A stretch of DNA of 64,000 nucleotides from Lunularia cruciata (GCA_948567375.1 OX419756.1:34078552-34142551); one strand, 5' to 3'; shown: positions 45,980-58,069, counted from the stretch's first letter. A program made the numbers and translations. Notes: a model not told the origin generated them from the letters alone.

Positions 45980-45991
45980 GCTCTTATACCA
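45980..45991 (-). other. Primer-binding site of element W (tRNA-iMet type)
   Basis: The minus strand reads TGGTATAAGAGC, one mismatch from TGGTATCAGAGC, the usual complement of the initiator-Met tRNA 3' end in plant LTR elements. It lies one base after an LTR ending in TATTACA. This fixes the orientation of W as minus. Confidence 0.7.
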
Positions 45992-45992
45992 T

Positions 45993-46974
45993 TGTAATAC
46001 TCCAAGGACAAGAGAGCTCTTCAAGAGAGATACAAGAGAGAAAACACAGATTTCACACTCAATCCTCTGATGCCCCAAAGGATCACCTTCTCTTTATTAT
46101 ATAACAAAGAGGATCCCCTCAAAAGAAGCTCCACCCTTGAATCAAATACATGGATTGGTGACCCGTCTGCAAGTTCCATCCTTGGATTAGTTGTTTGGAT
46201 GGGTGACATGTCAGTCCTTGTCCTATCTAGTTGGACAAATGGGTTTGACCAAAGAGAATCTTGAGAGAATCTTCTTATAGAAAGCTCAAAATTGCATGGT
46301 TAAGGTACCATTGGAAAGCTCTTGACAAGACAAATCATGGGGAGAGAAGGAAAGCCTTTTTCTTATATGGGGAGGAATCTTTCCATTTTTGAGGCCTAAT
46401 TCATTTGTTTAGACCTCCAAAATTGGCTTTAAAGTTTAGGTTATTTTTGGCTTTTGCCCTATTAGTAGAAGTGATACCTTTATCAGATCTACATTCTCCA
46501 TCATGTGTAACATCCTTTTGGATGTCACCACCCCAAGTTTCACCTTTGGATCATATGCCTAGCTATTGATTCTAAAGTTCCAAGCATGTTTTGATTTCTG
46601 ACCTATAAGTAGAAGTACTCTTTGGGTGATACCTCTAACTTATCTACTTAGTCCATAGGAGAGAAATCACATTAGGTGATGTTTCTTTGAATGCTCCCAG
46701 TTGTGTGTAGACCATACAACTTGCATAGCTCGGATATCTTAGGTGTGGTAGGGCAGATTTCTCATATAACTCTATTGGGGCTTAACCCCATGTTACCTTT
46801 TTGGCTCTTCCTTGTATGGCTTGATGGGGCCTTCCCATCCTTTGGTTTTCTTATGCGGTTGCCTACTTCTACTTAGTCCTTAATTGATAACATTCTTGTA
46901 GATGTTACCAAACCAAATTTCATCTCTAGATCATCTTTCTAGCTATTGGTATTATATCACCTCTGAGTATGACA
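45993..46974 (-). repeat. 5' LTR of element W (start estimated)
   Basis: The 3' edge (TTACA at 45,993) is fixed by the adjacent primer site; the 5' edge at TGTCATACTC (46,974) is a guess. A second, shorter member lies at 55,363-55,979 in the same orientation. The LTR contains an internal repeat of about 155 bp (ctattagtagaagt through agctattgg). Positions about 46,656-46,868 carry a foreign insert of roughly 210 bp that resembles the end of the LTR of Z (cttgtatggct). Confidence 0.5.
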
Positions 46975-46984
46975 CTTAAGAATA

Positions 46985-47226
46985 GTCAGTCCTAAGATAG
47001 GAAGTTTGTCTGGAAGGTAACTATAGGGTAAGCTTTGAAGAGAGATGAGTCCCAATATGGGAATTTTGTTAGGAAAGCACCCATGGAGCAAGCTTTGAAG
47101 GGTGATGAGTCCATACATGGGAAGTTTGTGAGTGAAGCAACCATAGAGAAAGCTTTAGAGGAAGATAAGTCTATTTTTGTGGCGTGGATCAAGCCAATTA
47201 CACAAAGAGAATCTGAGGAGAGGTAA
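46985..47226 (+). repeat. Three 60-bp (20-residue) coding repeats before the RT of Z
   Basis: Units begin at about 47,016, 47,076 and 47,136 with a 60-bp period. Each encodes a version of APMEQALKGDESIHGKFV. The frame is open from about 47,035 to 47,226. It lies just upstream of the RT, where the protease-RT spacer is expected. Function unknown. Confidence 0.65.
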
Positions 47227-48610
47227 GAGCCTCATCAAGCAATGGTTGATTAAATAGTTAAGGAGTTTGCATATGTGTTTCTGGATGATTTGCCAAAGGG
47301 ATTGCCCTCTGATTGTGGTATGCCCTTCAAGATTGAGTTATTGTCAAGTAGTACTCCAGTGAGTGGACCAATCTATTGACTCTCACCAAAGGAGTTGGAG
47401 GAGTTGCAAATAACACTTACAGAGTTGTTAGAGAAGGATTTCATATAACATAGTACATCTTCTTGGGGAGCGCCAATACTATTTGTTCCAAAATAAAATG
47501 GAAGACTTAGTTTCTGTATTGACTACCATGGGCTCAATAAACAAACGGTGAAGGATGCATATCCCTTGTCTCAAAGTGATGACATGCTTGATAGATTGAG
47601 TGGAGAACAATACTTCTCTAAGTTGGATCTTCATAGCGGCTATTGGCAAATCTCCATTGATAAGGAAGATGTGCAAAAGACTACCTTTTGTATAAGGTAT
47701 GGGCACTTTGAGTGGAGAGTTCTACCTTTTGGGCTCACTAATGCTCCAATAATCTTCATGGATCAAATGCATCAAATGTTGGATGGACTATTGGATCAGT
47801 ACATAATGGTGTTATTGGATGATATCTTAATCTATAGCAAGATAGAGGCAAAACACATGAATCACATGTGAGAAGTCTTAAGGCAACTATGATAGTGGAA
47901 ATTTTATTGCAAGAAGTCAAAGTGTGCCTTTTGGCAAAAGGAAATTACCTTTTTGGGTCACAAGATATTATTGGAGTGGATCAAGATAGAAGAGGAGAAA
48001 ATTGAGGCCATTATTGATTGGCCTATTCCGATAGATGCTACAAAAGTATAGGCATTTAATAGATTGGCCATTTTTTATTTAACGGTTCATCCACTATTAT
48101 GCCCATGTGGCCACACCATTGACTGATCTCTTGGAGAAGAACTCTAGTTTTCAATGGACCACCAAGCACTAAGAAGCATTCCAAAAGCTAAAACATATGG
48201 TGTCTTCAAGACCCATTCTTCAACAATATGATCATCAACTACCTTGTGTGGTTGATTATGATGCTTATAACTTTGCAATTTGAGCCATGTTGCAGCAATA
48301 ACTCCTAGATGGATTTGTACCTCACCAACTAAATATAGTTGAAAGAAATAATTATGCTCAAGATTGGAAACAACTAGTAATGGTGTATGCCACCAAAGTA
48401 TAGCAACATTATCTCTTGGGGAAACAAGTGATCATTCAAATTGATCACAAACCATTTCTGCAGACCTTACATTTGGAGCACATGAAGAGTCGATATCATA
48501 GATGGGAGGAAAAACTACAATTATTTGACATCAAACTTGAGTACAAACCCAATCAATTTCATATCATTCTCAATGCCTTATCACATTGACCTGATTTGAA
48601 GTCTCTTCCT
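47227..48610 (+). pseudogene. RT and RNase H of element Z
   Basis: The RT starts with a DDLPKGLP segment and KELEELQ, followed by SSWGAPILFV, FSKLDLHSGYWQISI, LPFGLTNAPI and the catalytic VLLDDILIYS (LLDD form). The connection and RNase H follow, with NNYAQDWKQLVMVYA, HYLLGKQVIIQIDHK and the closing NALSH. About a dozen stops and small shifts are present. A working enzyme would copy the element RNA in the virus-like particle. Confidence 0.8.
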
Positions 48611-49450
48611 CTTATCATGGCGGTTATTACTACGGTGCTAGTTGACTCCAAGATCCAAACTGAGTTCAAGACAGCTTTGCAATAGGATCCCTTCTTTTAG
48701 ATGGTACGAGGTTGTCTTGCAACATGCAACAAGGAGTACAAAACCTTCTCCTTCAAGGGAAGCTTTCTATTTTATGAGAACCGGCTTTATGTGCCAACCA
48801 AGGGTGATCTACGACTTGTGTACCTCCAAGAAACCCATGACTTACCAATTGCTGGTCACATGGGTGTAGACAAGACCTTGGGTTCCCTCCAATGCCAATG
48901 GTGGTGGCCCAACATAGCACAAGATGTTCAAGAATTTGTCCAATCTTATAAGAGCTACCAACGTAACAAGGCTAGCAACCAAAAACCGAGTGGACTCCTT
49001 CAACCACTCCCCATTCCATCTGCTTGTTGGGAACACGTGAGCTTGGATCTCATCACTTCCTTGCCCAACACAAAGCAAGGTCACATGGCAATTGTGGTGT
49101 TTGTAGATAAGCTTAGTAAGCAAATGCATTTAGCACCAACCTTTGATACTGTGGATGCTCTAACATTAGCACAAATCCACTTTGACAATGTCTTTAAACA
49201 TCATGGGATGCCGTGCATACTCAACTCTAATCGTGATCCTCAATTCATTGGAAAGTTTTGGCAAGCACCCTTCCAAATACTTGGCACCAAGCTTGCTTTG
49301 TCCATGGCCTATCATCCTCAAATTGATGAACAAACTGAACATGCAAATTGCACCTTGGAGGATATCCTTTGGGTTTTGGTCAACATTCCCTATACCAATT
49401 GGGATGAATGTCTTGCAATTGTGGAGTTTGCATACAATAATTCCAACTAG
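48611..49450 (+). pseudogene. Integrase of element Z
   Basis: The frame from 48,701 to 49,450 is open. It holds an HHCC-type start (GHMGVDKTLGSLQCQWWWPN), LLQPLPIPSACWEHVSLDLI with the first catalytic Asp, LNSNRDPQFIGKFW, and DEQTEHAN with the catalytic Glu. The second catalytic Asp, expected in an SDRD motif, is changed to Asn (SNRD). A TAG at 49,448 ends the open part. Confidence 0.8.
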
Positions 49451-50130
49451 CAAGCACCAAATCTCTCTCTTCTTCCTCAATTTTGGCCAATATCAACTTG
49501 TTCTAAATTCCTTTCTTGCTCCTCCTCCGTCTCATGTCTCTTATACTTCAACTTTCTTGACCACCATATCTCAATCCCTCCAACAAGCCAAATCTTACCT
49601 CCTTGTTGCCCAAAATTGTCAAAAACAATATGTAGACCACCATCATTATGATCTAACCTTTCAAGTTGGTGATAAGGTCATGCTCTTGTCTAGTAACCAA
49701 CCCCTCCCACTTGATACCCAAGTATATAAACTTGCTTGTAATTGGATAAGACCCTTTGATGTCACCCAAATCATCTCTCCTATTGCTTATCAACTTGCTT
49801 TGCCTTGTCATATGAGAATCCACCTTGTCTTTCACATTTCCAAGTTGAAACCCTTTGTTCCTAACCTATCTTCTTTTTCCTCTTGTGTCCAAACTCCTCC
49901 TCTTCCTATCCCTATCAATGATCATGAGGAGTACAAAGTTGATTGTATCCTTGCATGTTACCACCTCCAGCAAGGCCACTGACAACATACAGAAAACAAG
50001 GTCCTTTGGAAAGTGTATCCCCTTCATGATGGCACATAGGAACCTTTTTCTCACCTCTAGAATGCACAACGGTCATTTAGGAGTTTGAAGCTTCACCGGC
50101 AAAGAGGACGTCACCAAGTAGCGGTGGGGG
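49451..50130 (+). pseudogene. Integrase C-terminus and chromodomain-like tail of Z
   Basis: After a shift the sequence continues with FQVGDKVMLLSS (the usual F-x-GDKV region), a GPF-like RPFDV, and HLVFHISKLKPF. It then gives DHEEYKVDCIL and, after a TGA, VLWKVYPLHDGT followed by TAG and EPFSHL. This order matches the chromodomain of chromoviruses, which guides integration into marked chromatin. The TGA, TAG and TAG fit changes of CGA, TGG and CAG. Confidence 0.7.
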
Positions 50131-50134
50131 AATA

Positions 50135-50677
50135 TGTTGTAACAATAAGGAGCTTAGCGATAAATTTAATTAGGACTAACAAATTACCAAATAGGCCAAA
50201 TTAGCCTAGACTATCTTAGAATATCCTAGAAGTATCTACTAAGCTTCTTGGGAAGCATCCATGATAGCTTAACTTGCATCCCAAGTAAATAGCTTCTAGA
50301 AATAAGTTTCTAGAAGCTTAGAACTAGCTTAGCTTGCAAGCCAAGTAGGTGGCTTCTAGAAGAAAGCTTCTTGAGAAGCTTCTCAGTTAACTTGGTTTGC
50401 ATTCCAAGAAAGTGGCTCAAGGTAGCTTCTTGAGAAGCTTATCAAGAACCTTATATGCTCTCTATAAATACCAAAGCCAAAGCTCATATTAGGCATTCAG
50501 AGTTTACACACATTCAAGTGTCCCACTATGATCTTCCATTCTCCTATTTCTCCTTGGTCTTGGTCTTTTACACCCCTTTCACCTCTTTTGTCTCTCCCTT
50601 GTATGGCTTTATGAGGTCTTCACATCCTTTGTATTTGCTACACGGTCACCTTTTTTTTTGTAGTTGATCCATTAACA
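50135..50677 (+). repeat. 3' LTR of element Z (right edge uncertain)
   Basis: The LTR begins with TGTTGTAACAAT just after the purine tract ggtgggggaa. It contains about three 60-bp repeats of the gcttgcawnccaag..cttctagaag type (50,268-50,450), a TATA box at about 50,462 (ctataaat), and a transcribed part with cttgtatggctttatgagg. The right edge, CATTAACA at about 50,677, is estimated. No partner LTR is seen. Confidence 0.5.
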
Positions 50678-53600
50678 AGAATGAAGAAAATTACCATCAA
50701 CTTGCATAAGGTTAAAACCTTTGAAGTAAAATGATACTAAACCCCAATAGAATGGAAATAATACATCTTTCAATATGTCAAAATATAAAACATACAAGGT
50801 AAGTAAAAGAATCTAAATAATATAGAATGAAACATGCTAAGAAGTATCACCTAGTGTTTATTTTCTATAAACAAATTTATGTATCTGGTCTAGAGTACTC
50901 TATAAAGTACATTGTAGAATAATAAAATTAAAATGATGTCTTTTATGAAATTACTGATTAATATATAGTTTTCCCATCCTTCATTTTTTCTACTTAATTG
51001 CTTACTGTTAATATATAGTTCTTGTATAACTCTAAAGTTAGAGGAATAAGGATTTGACCTAATTGCATATGTCTATATTTAGAGAGATTTTTCTTAATGT
51101 TACTTTTTTTGCTATCTATCCTCTTGGATGGGTAACCCACTCTCCAAAACTGGATTATATGTGGGATTTTTTATCAAGATAGTCATTATTATCACTTGAT
51201 TTGTAATAACAATATTCATTCTTATCACTTGATGGTCTTGAATAATATACAAGTTTTCTTTAACTTGTATTGTATATATGCATATTAACTATCCTTCCGA
51301 GTGTGAAGTATGTACTTTCTTGTTCCATCATAAATATTGTATCTTTGGTTGTGTCACAATGTATTATCTTCCAAAAGTATAATAGACCATATAAAATAGT
51401 TATATCTAAGGAAATATCACACTTACAAGTGAGTAATAATGATGTAGACAGCTAGATTGCCTACATCTTTATTAGTAAAACACTCATTGTTTTAGAGAAA
51501 GTTTTTCTTGATGTAAGTCAAATAATACTAATATAAGGTTGAGCTAGAGTTTGCATTCTTATAAGAACAAAAGCAAATGCTTGCTCTAATAAAACAAAGA
51601 ATAGTTTAGTTAAACTAGAAAAATATAAACCTTGTTAAATTGTCAATCTATCAAGAAAGATCATAAATCTTTGATCCAATAGGAATGCAAAGAGGCAAAG
51701 AAAAAAAATCAATCTAAACCTAAGAGAAAAACAAAAAAAAGACAATAATATCAACCTATACTCGAGAGAACAACTCAATGTGTGTTTATTGTAAGCCATA
51801 ATAAGAGAGAAGAATATGTTTATACATGTGGCTTTAAGATTGGCCTATTGGAACAATAAGAAAGAAAGAGTGACAAGAATTCTCAACCATCATAAATTAC
51901 CATATTTTACCACTCCGTGGTAAAATTTGTACAAATATCATTTAATATGAACCTTCTGATTTGATGAAATGTCATTGTTTTTCAATATATTTGTATCTTG
52001 TGTCTTTATATATTATTAAATTATATTAATTAATATCTTAGCTTATTGCATAAATAATTTCATAACATATTTCAACTTTATGTGAAATATAGTTATAATT
52101 TACCTAATTTAGCACAATTTTTTAATTGATTATCTATTTTTTCAAATGAAAATTGTGCAATCCAATGGGATTTGAGTTAGCAAATTGTAAGGATATTTCC
52201 TTGATTTTAACACATGCTACAATGTGGAAGAAGTGACCAAAAAAAACTTATATATTAATTATATGATATGTTTTTTTGGACAAAGTTTGTTCTCTTCTTT
52301 GGGGATTTTGATGTGCATGGGTTGGTTGATGAATCAAATGCATAAATTTTCATATATGCATATTATCTGCTATACAATCCCTCCTATTATATATTCTTTG
52401 CTTTCTTTTATTTAGATTTCAATTTTACTATGTATATTATAAGCTACTTTTATCTTTTTATAATATTAGATGTATAAAATTCTATTCTTTAATCATGTAC
52501 TTATATTCTTCCACATGTAGATCAACCAAATTAACTCTTGAATTTTTTGTAATGAAATAATAATCCAATTTAAATTAACCTAAAATAATAAAGATAATCC
52601 AATTTCAAGAATAGGAGAAGAACAGATGAGACTATAAGTAACTTTTAAAATATACTTTTTACTAAACCAAGTATTTTCCATATTAGTAAAGATGTTTTTT
52701 ATGTTGGATACTTGTGTACTTGTGTGAGATAATATCTAGAATACCTACAACTATCTCAGTATCTCTATAATGATGTTGTATGATTATCTAAAGCACATGC
52801 TAGAGTAATAATAAGGAATTTAGGATCATTGTTTATAATTGAAGTTAAAAATATGATATTATAAGATAATATAAATTATTTATTATATATTTAAATCTTA
52901 TATTTGGATAATAGTTGAAGAATAGTGAGTTTGTCATATTGTTCTTTACTTTATGCTCAAAATGAATGTTTACTGAACTTGATTACTTGTATTCAAATAT
53001 TATTTAAACTTCTATTACCAAGCATAGATTGATCTTCAATGAGAAACATACCTTACCATCATAGTTGATTTATGGATATTTGAATTTAAATATAATTAAA
53101 AGTGCACTAGCTCCTTTCTTTTTAGCTTTTTTCATACTAGGAACAAATTTATGATTTGATATTCTGCAAGTTCCCTCTTATAAGTAACTTTCTTATTATA
53201 TATAGTTTGATGTATAATATAATAATGATCAAAATTAATATTTTTTATATAATTATATCATTGTAATTTTTTTGTTGGATACTATCATCCTTATCATTTC
53301 TATGTTTAGATTAATTTGGATGAAAATGATGTATATGATAAGGTGTAGAATTATTTTAAAAATAACATATATATATTTTAAAACTAAATAATCCTTTCAT
53401 ATATTAGTTATAAGTCCAAGTGAACCATGCCAAAATCTTGTTCAATAATGACAAAATAACAAAAAACATTCAGGGTAATGAAACTATTAAGATAATAACT
53501 AACTCAAATTAAGAACTAATAATTTTTTTATTAAAAGGAGTACAAATATTAATGAAATCGACACAAACATATCTACATATATGTAAAAATTTAATAAATT

Positions 53601-54224
53601 ATAGAAAATTATACAAATATTGGTGCTAAAAGCTTTCAAATATTTGCATTCTATCTGTTTTGACTTACTTAGTTTTGAATACTCTAGTAGAAACAAAATA
53701 GAAGAAAGTAATAGTCTATTTTCATGTTAGCATTTTTCAACTGGATTATATCAAAGTATACAAAATGAAAAAAGCTATTTTCTCTACTCTATGTTCATAA
53801 CGTATTGCTTTAGCACATGATTACATTTTATATATTTGTATTTTTAATACTGATAAAATAATATAAAAAATTATATACATAAATAATTTCATATGCATGT
53901 AAGATACATCATCTCTAAAAAAAATTTGGAAATTTTTTATATATTGAATTTATTGAGAAAAACTTAAGTGTGATAAAATTAAAAAAGAAAAATAAATTTT
54001 ATCTTGAAAGAAAAATAAATAATTCATTATAATTTTTTTGCTAAAAATACATCCAATTTTGAAATCACTTGCACAAAAATATGTGTTAACTTTGTTTTTG
54101 CTCATGCTTATGAAGCTTTGAGGTACAACAACAATGATATTATATAAAACTAATGAAATTGTAAGTTCTTTCCAAACTCACAGTTACAAATAAGATATAT
54201 GTGTATACGGAGGAATACACATAT
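50678..54224. other. AT-rich region without recognisable genes
   Basis: About 3.5 kb of very AT-rich sequence with homopolymer runs and TATATA-like stretches. Only chance ORFs of about 60 codons occur, with low-complexity translations. I see no transposon domain, tRNA or clear repeat with the rest of the window. It may be ordinary intergenic DNA or a very old element. Confidence 0.6.
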
Positions 54225-55362
54225 ATCTAACTTGAGAGATTTCAAAATTTTGAAAGAAGAGATTTCTTGAAAATTTGGCATGTCATATCTCAACACCTAC
54301 TTGTCCAAACCTTGAGATTTTGGTCTTGTTAGAAGTGCATTGCCAAGAGTTTTTCATGACCACCAAGATTGCACTATTTTGAGTTTTGTGACGAAAGTTA
54401 TGAGTGATTGATTTTGTAAACAGAGGACCCATATTTGAGGGTTTGATTCTTCATTATTATGAGTCCAAATGGAGTGTTTTTTGTGGCATTGGATGCGCCT
54501 TGAATAACTCTTTTGATTGGTATCAAGCACGCTCAAAGACCACTTTTGTGCACGAAGTTACAAGGATTTGCATTTTGTCATCTTCGGTAGATTTTAGGGT
54601 TTGAAATAAAATTTGAATACATATTTCTCTGTCAATAGTTTAGAAAATGGAGTAATTGAGGTCTCATTGGAAGCTCCATGCTGAGAGCTTTCTTTCAAGG
54701 TATAGCTTATGCAATTTGGAGAATTACTAAAAGAGTTCTGGATTTATGAATTTTGAGGAGGCTTTGAGGGGTCTATGTGATTGTACGAGAATTTGGAGGT
54801 GTATTGCTTTGCGGTCCCAAGTGCAAATCCAGTGAAGATTGCTGCATCAAAATCTTTGACTTACAAAAACTCTTTCAAGGCCAGGCTTGGAGCATATAGA
54901 GGTTTGAGCAAGCGATGGTGACAATTCTCATTCTCATCTATACTTAAGAATGGTTCTTGATTTTGGAGTTTTGGTGGCAGATACTCAAATGCAGATACTC
55001 AAATCTCTTCCAATACTTTAGAAAATGAAGTCATTGAGGTCTCATTAGAAGAACCACTCCAAGAGCTTTCTTTAAGGCAAACTATGTGCAGTTTGGAGCA
55101 GTATACAAGGAGTTGTGGATTTATGAATTCTCTAGAAGTTTTGAGAACTCCATGTGATAAGCCAAAAATTTAGAGAGGCATTGCTATGTGGTCACAAGTG
55201 CAAATCTAGTAATTATTAATGCATCAGAACGCATGACTTACAAGCTTTGTTTCAAGTTAAAGGTGGAAGCATATGGAGGTTTGGGGAAGTAGTGGTGACA
55301 ATTCTTGTTTTGTTGCAACTCCTGGATCTTGGTGTTTGGAGTACCAACTTTGGAGGGCTAGT
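54225..55362 (+). repeat. LINE copy K: first about 1.1 kb of the leader only
   Basis: The plus strand matches the LINE leader from its 5' start. Unit cores lie at about 54,306, 54,466 and 54,644, giving spacings of 160 and 178 bp, the same phase as in A and C. It stops where a W-type LTR begins at 55,363. No LINE coding sequence follows in the window. Confidence 0.7.
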
Positions 55363-55979
55363 TGTAATACTCCAAGGACAAGAGAAGAGAGAAAACACAG
55401 ATTGCACACTCAAAACATTCGATGCCCTAAGGGAGCACCTTCTCTTTATTATATAGACAAAGAGGATCTCCTCCAAGGAAGCTCCACCATAGGATTAGGG
55501 AAACAGATAGGTGACATGTCAGCAAGCTCCACCCTTGGATTACTTACTTGGATGGGTGACCTGTCTGGTCTAGGTCCTATCTGGTTGGTCAAACAAGCTT
55601 TGACCGGAGGGAATCTTTTAGGGAATCTTCTTGTAGGAATCTTAGAATCACGTGAGTAAGGTACCGTTGGAAAGCTCTCAACGAGACAAAGCAGGGGGGA
55701 GGGAAGCGGAATTGCCTTCAAGATTTCAGGCATATTTTGGTTCCTACTCTATTAGTAGAAGTCCCCTTTTGGTGATACCTCTTTCTGATCTATTTAGTCC
55801 ATCATGTGTAACATCCTTCCAGATGTTACCAAACCAATTCTCACCTTTAAATCATATGTCTAGCTATTGGTTCCAAGGTTCTCAAGTCTATTTCGGTTTC
55901 TGCCCTATTAGTAGAAGTACTCTTTTGGTGATACTTCTATCTGATCTATTATGACCATCATGTATAACATCATTCTAGC
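55363..55979 (-). repeat. W-type LTR fragment
   Basis: It matches the W LTR at 45,993-46,640 in the same orientation, starting at the same edge (plus strand tgtaatactccaagg). No primer site follows: the neighbour is LINE leader sequence, so this is a solo or broken LTR. It includes two partial copies of the ~155-bp internal repeat. It is cut off by the LTR of Y at 55,980. Confidence 0.65.
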
Positions 55980-56642
55980 TGTCGTGCGTATATACATTGC
56001 TACACAACATACATCGCTGTCAACATCATACACTATAGAAACACAACTCACACATAAGTCATACATAGACTCTAAAGTGCCACAATAATCAGATTGCTTA
56101 ACACTTTCAACTCAACTCAACTCAGATTAGTACTTGATCTGTCACTTTATAAACTGCCAACAACTGGGCACTGATTACAGTCAAGCCACACCCACTCAAG
56201 CATAGAGAATCCAGGTGACGCTCGCTGGCCTCTGTCCACCATAGCCAGGAACTCGAAGGCTCAACATCAGAGAAGTGAGCTCTTTGGAGCTCACTTCGAA
56301 ACTATACCCCCTTGGACTTGAGCTAGCACTGGAACCCTAATGGTCCCCCTGACGGCACACTCGACGGTGCGAACGGTGCAAAGTAATGGTGGGCCCCACC
56401 GTGAAGTCAGTACCCCGAACACCAAATCAGACTGTCAGAAAGTAGTCCCTGAGAAACTACTAGAATAACTCTAACTACTATCATTGGAACTCCAGTGTCC
56501 GAGCAGCTAGATGCGGAACTACAAATGGCGTGATAGTTGTTGTGCGTATAAACATCGCTACACAACATACATCGCTGTCAACATCATACACTATAGAAAC
56601 ACAACTCACACATAAGTCATACATAGACTCTAAAGTGCCACA
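55980..56642 (-). repeat. 3' LTR of element Y, with 105-bp repeats at both ends
   Basis: On the minus strand it starts TGTGGCAC directly after a G-rich tract and ends in ACGCACGACA, so it has TG...CA ends over 663 bp. The first and last 105 bp (56,538-56,642 and 55,980-56,084) are near-identical direct repeats, each with its own TG...CA. The inner part has a TATA-like tttataaag at about 56,150. Either the LTR carries terminal duplications, or the true LTR is 105 bp and a second small element is involved. Confidence 0.5.
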
Positions 56643-56657
56643 ATCGCCCCCCTAGTT
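56643..56657 (-). other. Polypurine tract of element Y
   Basis: The minus strand reads aactaggggggcga immediately before the LTR start TGTGG. A G-rich tract at this place primes plus-strand DNA synthesis in LTR elements. It marks the end of the internal region of Y. Confidence 0.6.
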
Positions 56658-56811
56658 GGCGGTTAGGTCCCTCTAACTCCAGATAGCCATCTACTCTAAG
56701 TATATGGTATACCCTCTAATGGGCAAAGATCAAGAGGCCGGGTGCTATGGAGCCCCATCATTAGTTGCCTGTCTGCAATCTATACCATATAAAGAATGAA
56801 CTAGCTATAGG

Positions 56812-56952
56812 TCAAGTACATCTAGGACATAACCACTGTCCTTGAGGAACCACCGTGAGGGGAGGAGTCATACATGCCATATGCCATCCTCTCAAACAAC
56901 TATCACACACTAACATAGTAGCAACTCCACCAGAAGAGCCACATAACATACA
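56812..56952 (-). pseudogene. C-terminal PHD finger of the Y integrase
   Basis: Forty-five residues give a full C4HC3 PHD finger: CMLC, then CDSC, then GWHMAC, then WLCPRC, with the usual Trp before the last pair. It follows the integrase without a break other than the stops, and ends with a TAG just before the noncoding 3' part. PHD fingers bind histone H3 tails; here it takes the place of the chromodomain seen in chromoviruses such as Z, and may steer integration. Confidence 0.85.
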
Positions 56953-58069
56953 CCTCAAGCCTGCACATACAAGTGCCAAGCTTGGGTCCATAGTACCATC
57001 AATGTTTGGAAGGTGGCATGGCGCACAATTGCGCACATGATCCTTCCAAACAACACCATCACGTCCTTCTAACACAAGGACTCCAGATGGCAAAACCTTA
57101 CGCACTCTCAAGATAGTGCGGCCTGTAGAAACATCAAGTGTTGTCGGTGCTGTCTGCTGTAGATCTACATAGTCTCATGGATGAAATCGACGGATTGAGG
57201 GTCTATAACCTCCTCCTCAAATGGTAGCATAACGTAAAGTATCTCTATGCTGAGCAATCGCCAAGTTCTCAAAGGCCATCGGCATCACTCTCCAAAAGAT
57301 CTCTGCCCGCTGAGAACATGCACTCATCCATACATCGGGGTCATCCAAGTCCAAAACTACAGTAGCATCTCGACAAATGGCTGCAGCAGGTAAATCTAGT
57401 CCATAGAGTAGAAAGTATGGAGAGAAGGATGCTAAGGAGGCTTGCCGGCTGAACCGATAGCCCATGGCTAACCAAGGTAACTGGAGATCCCAATCTCCCA
57501 AGTGGCCTCTCTGCAAACCATACTTTTGCAATCCTCTCTTCACCGTCTGAACCACTCTCTCTGCTAAGCCATCTACCTTAGGGTGATCTCGGGATGTAGT
57601 ACGATGATCAATCAAAGCCTTGTCACACAAGACTTGAAACTCTCCCAAGAACTCTGTACCCTGATCAGTCAAAACCTCAACTGGTGCACCAAAATGACTA
57701 AGAACTTGATCCAGGAATGAGTAAGCTGTCCCTTCACTAGACTTGTCAAGAAGTGCCACCAACTCAATCCACTTGGAGAAGTGCTCCACCATCACCAAAA
57801 CATACCGATGATGTCTCACAATCAGCGGTAAAGGTCCGGTGAAGTCCAAACTCCAACGGTAACCCAATCCCATGATAGGTAATGGGTGTAACTAAGGCGT
57901 AGGAGCATTGAATGATGCTCTAACTCGGTCACAAACCACACATCTAGCAACAAATTGCTGCACCTCGGTCTACATACCGCGCCACCAATAATGACTTTGA
58001 AGTAAGCTATATGTACGCTTTACTCCAAAATGTCCTAGCTCCTCATGAGCATGACGGACCAACTGTGGT
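56953..58069 (-). pseudogene. Integrase of Y, DDE residues kept
   Basis: The zinc-binding part reads HAHEELGHFGVKRTYSLLQ, then CVVCDRV (HHCC). The core has SLDFTGPLP (Asp), VLTDQGTEF (Asp) and VDGLAERVVQ (Glu), so all three catalytic residues remain. The C-terminal part leads into the PHD finger. Stops are TAG at 57,970 (CAG in X) and 57,892, and TGA at 57,217 and 57,175. Confidence 0.85.

Larger units (their letters stand above)
46975..50134 (+). mobile_element. Gypsy element Z, chromovirus-like, decayed
   Basis: On the plus strand: a short repeated coding block, RT, RNase H, integrase and a chromodomain-like tail, then a purine tract and 3' LTR. No matching 5' LTR or gag is seen in the window. 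Stops are scattered through all domains. Confidence 0.8.

Noticed and set aside
52224-52415. Small membrane protein candidate of 63 codons
   Set aside because: It lies in AT-rich DNA where hydrophobic chance frames are common, and has no supporting signal or relative.
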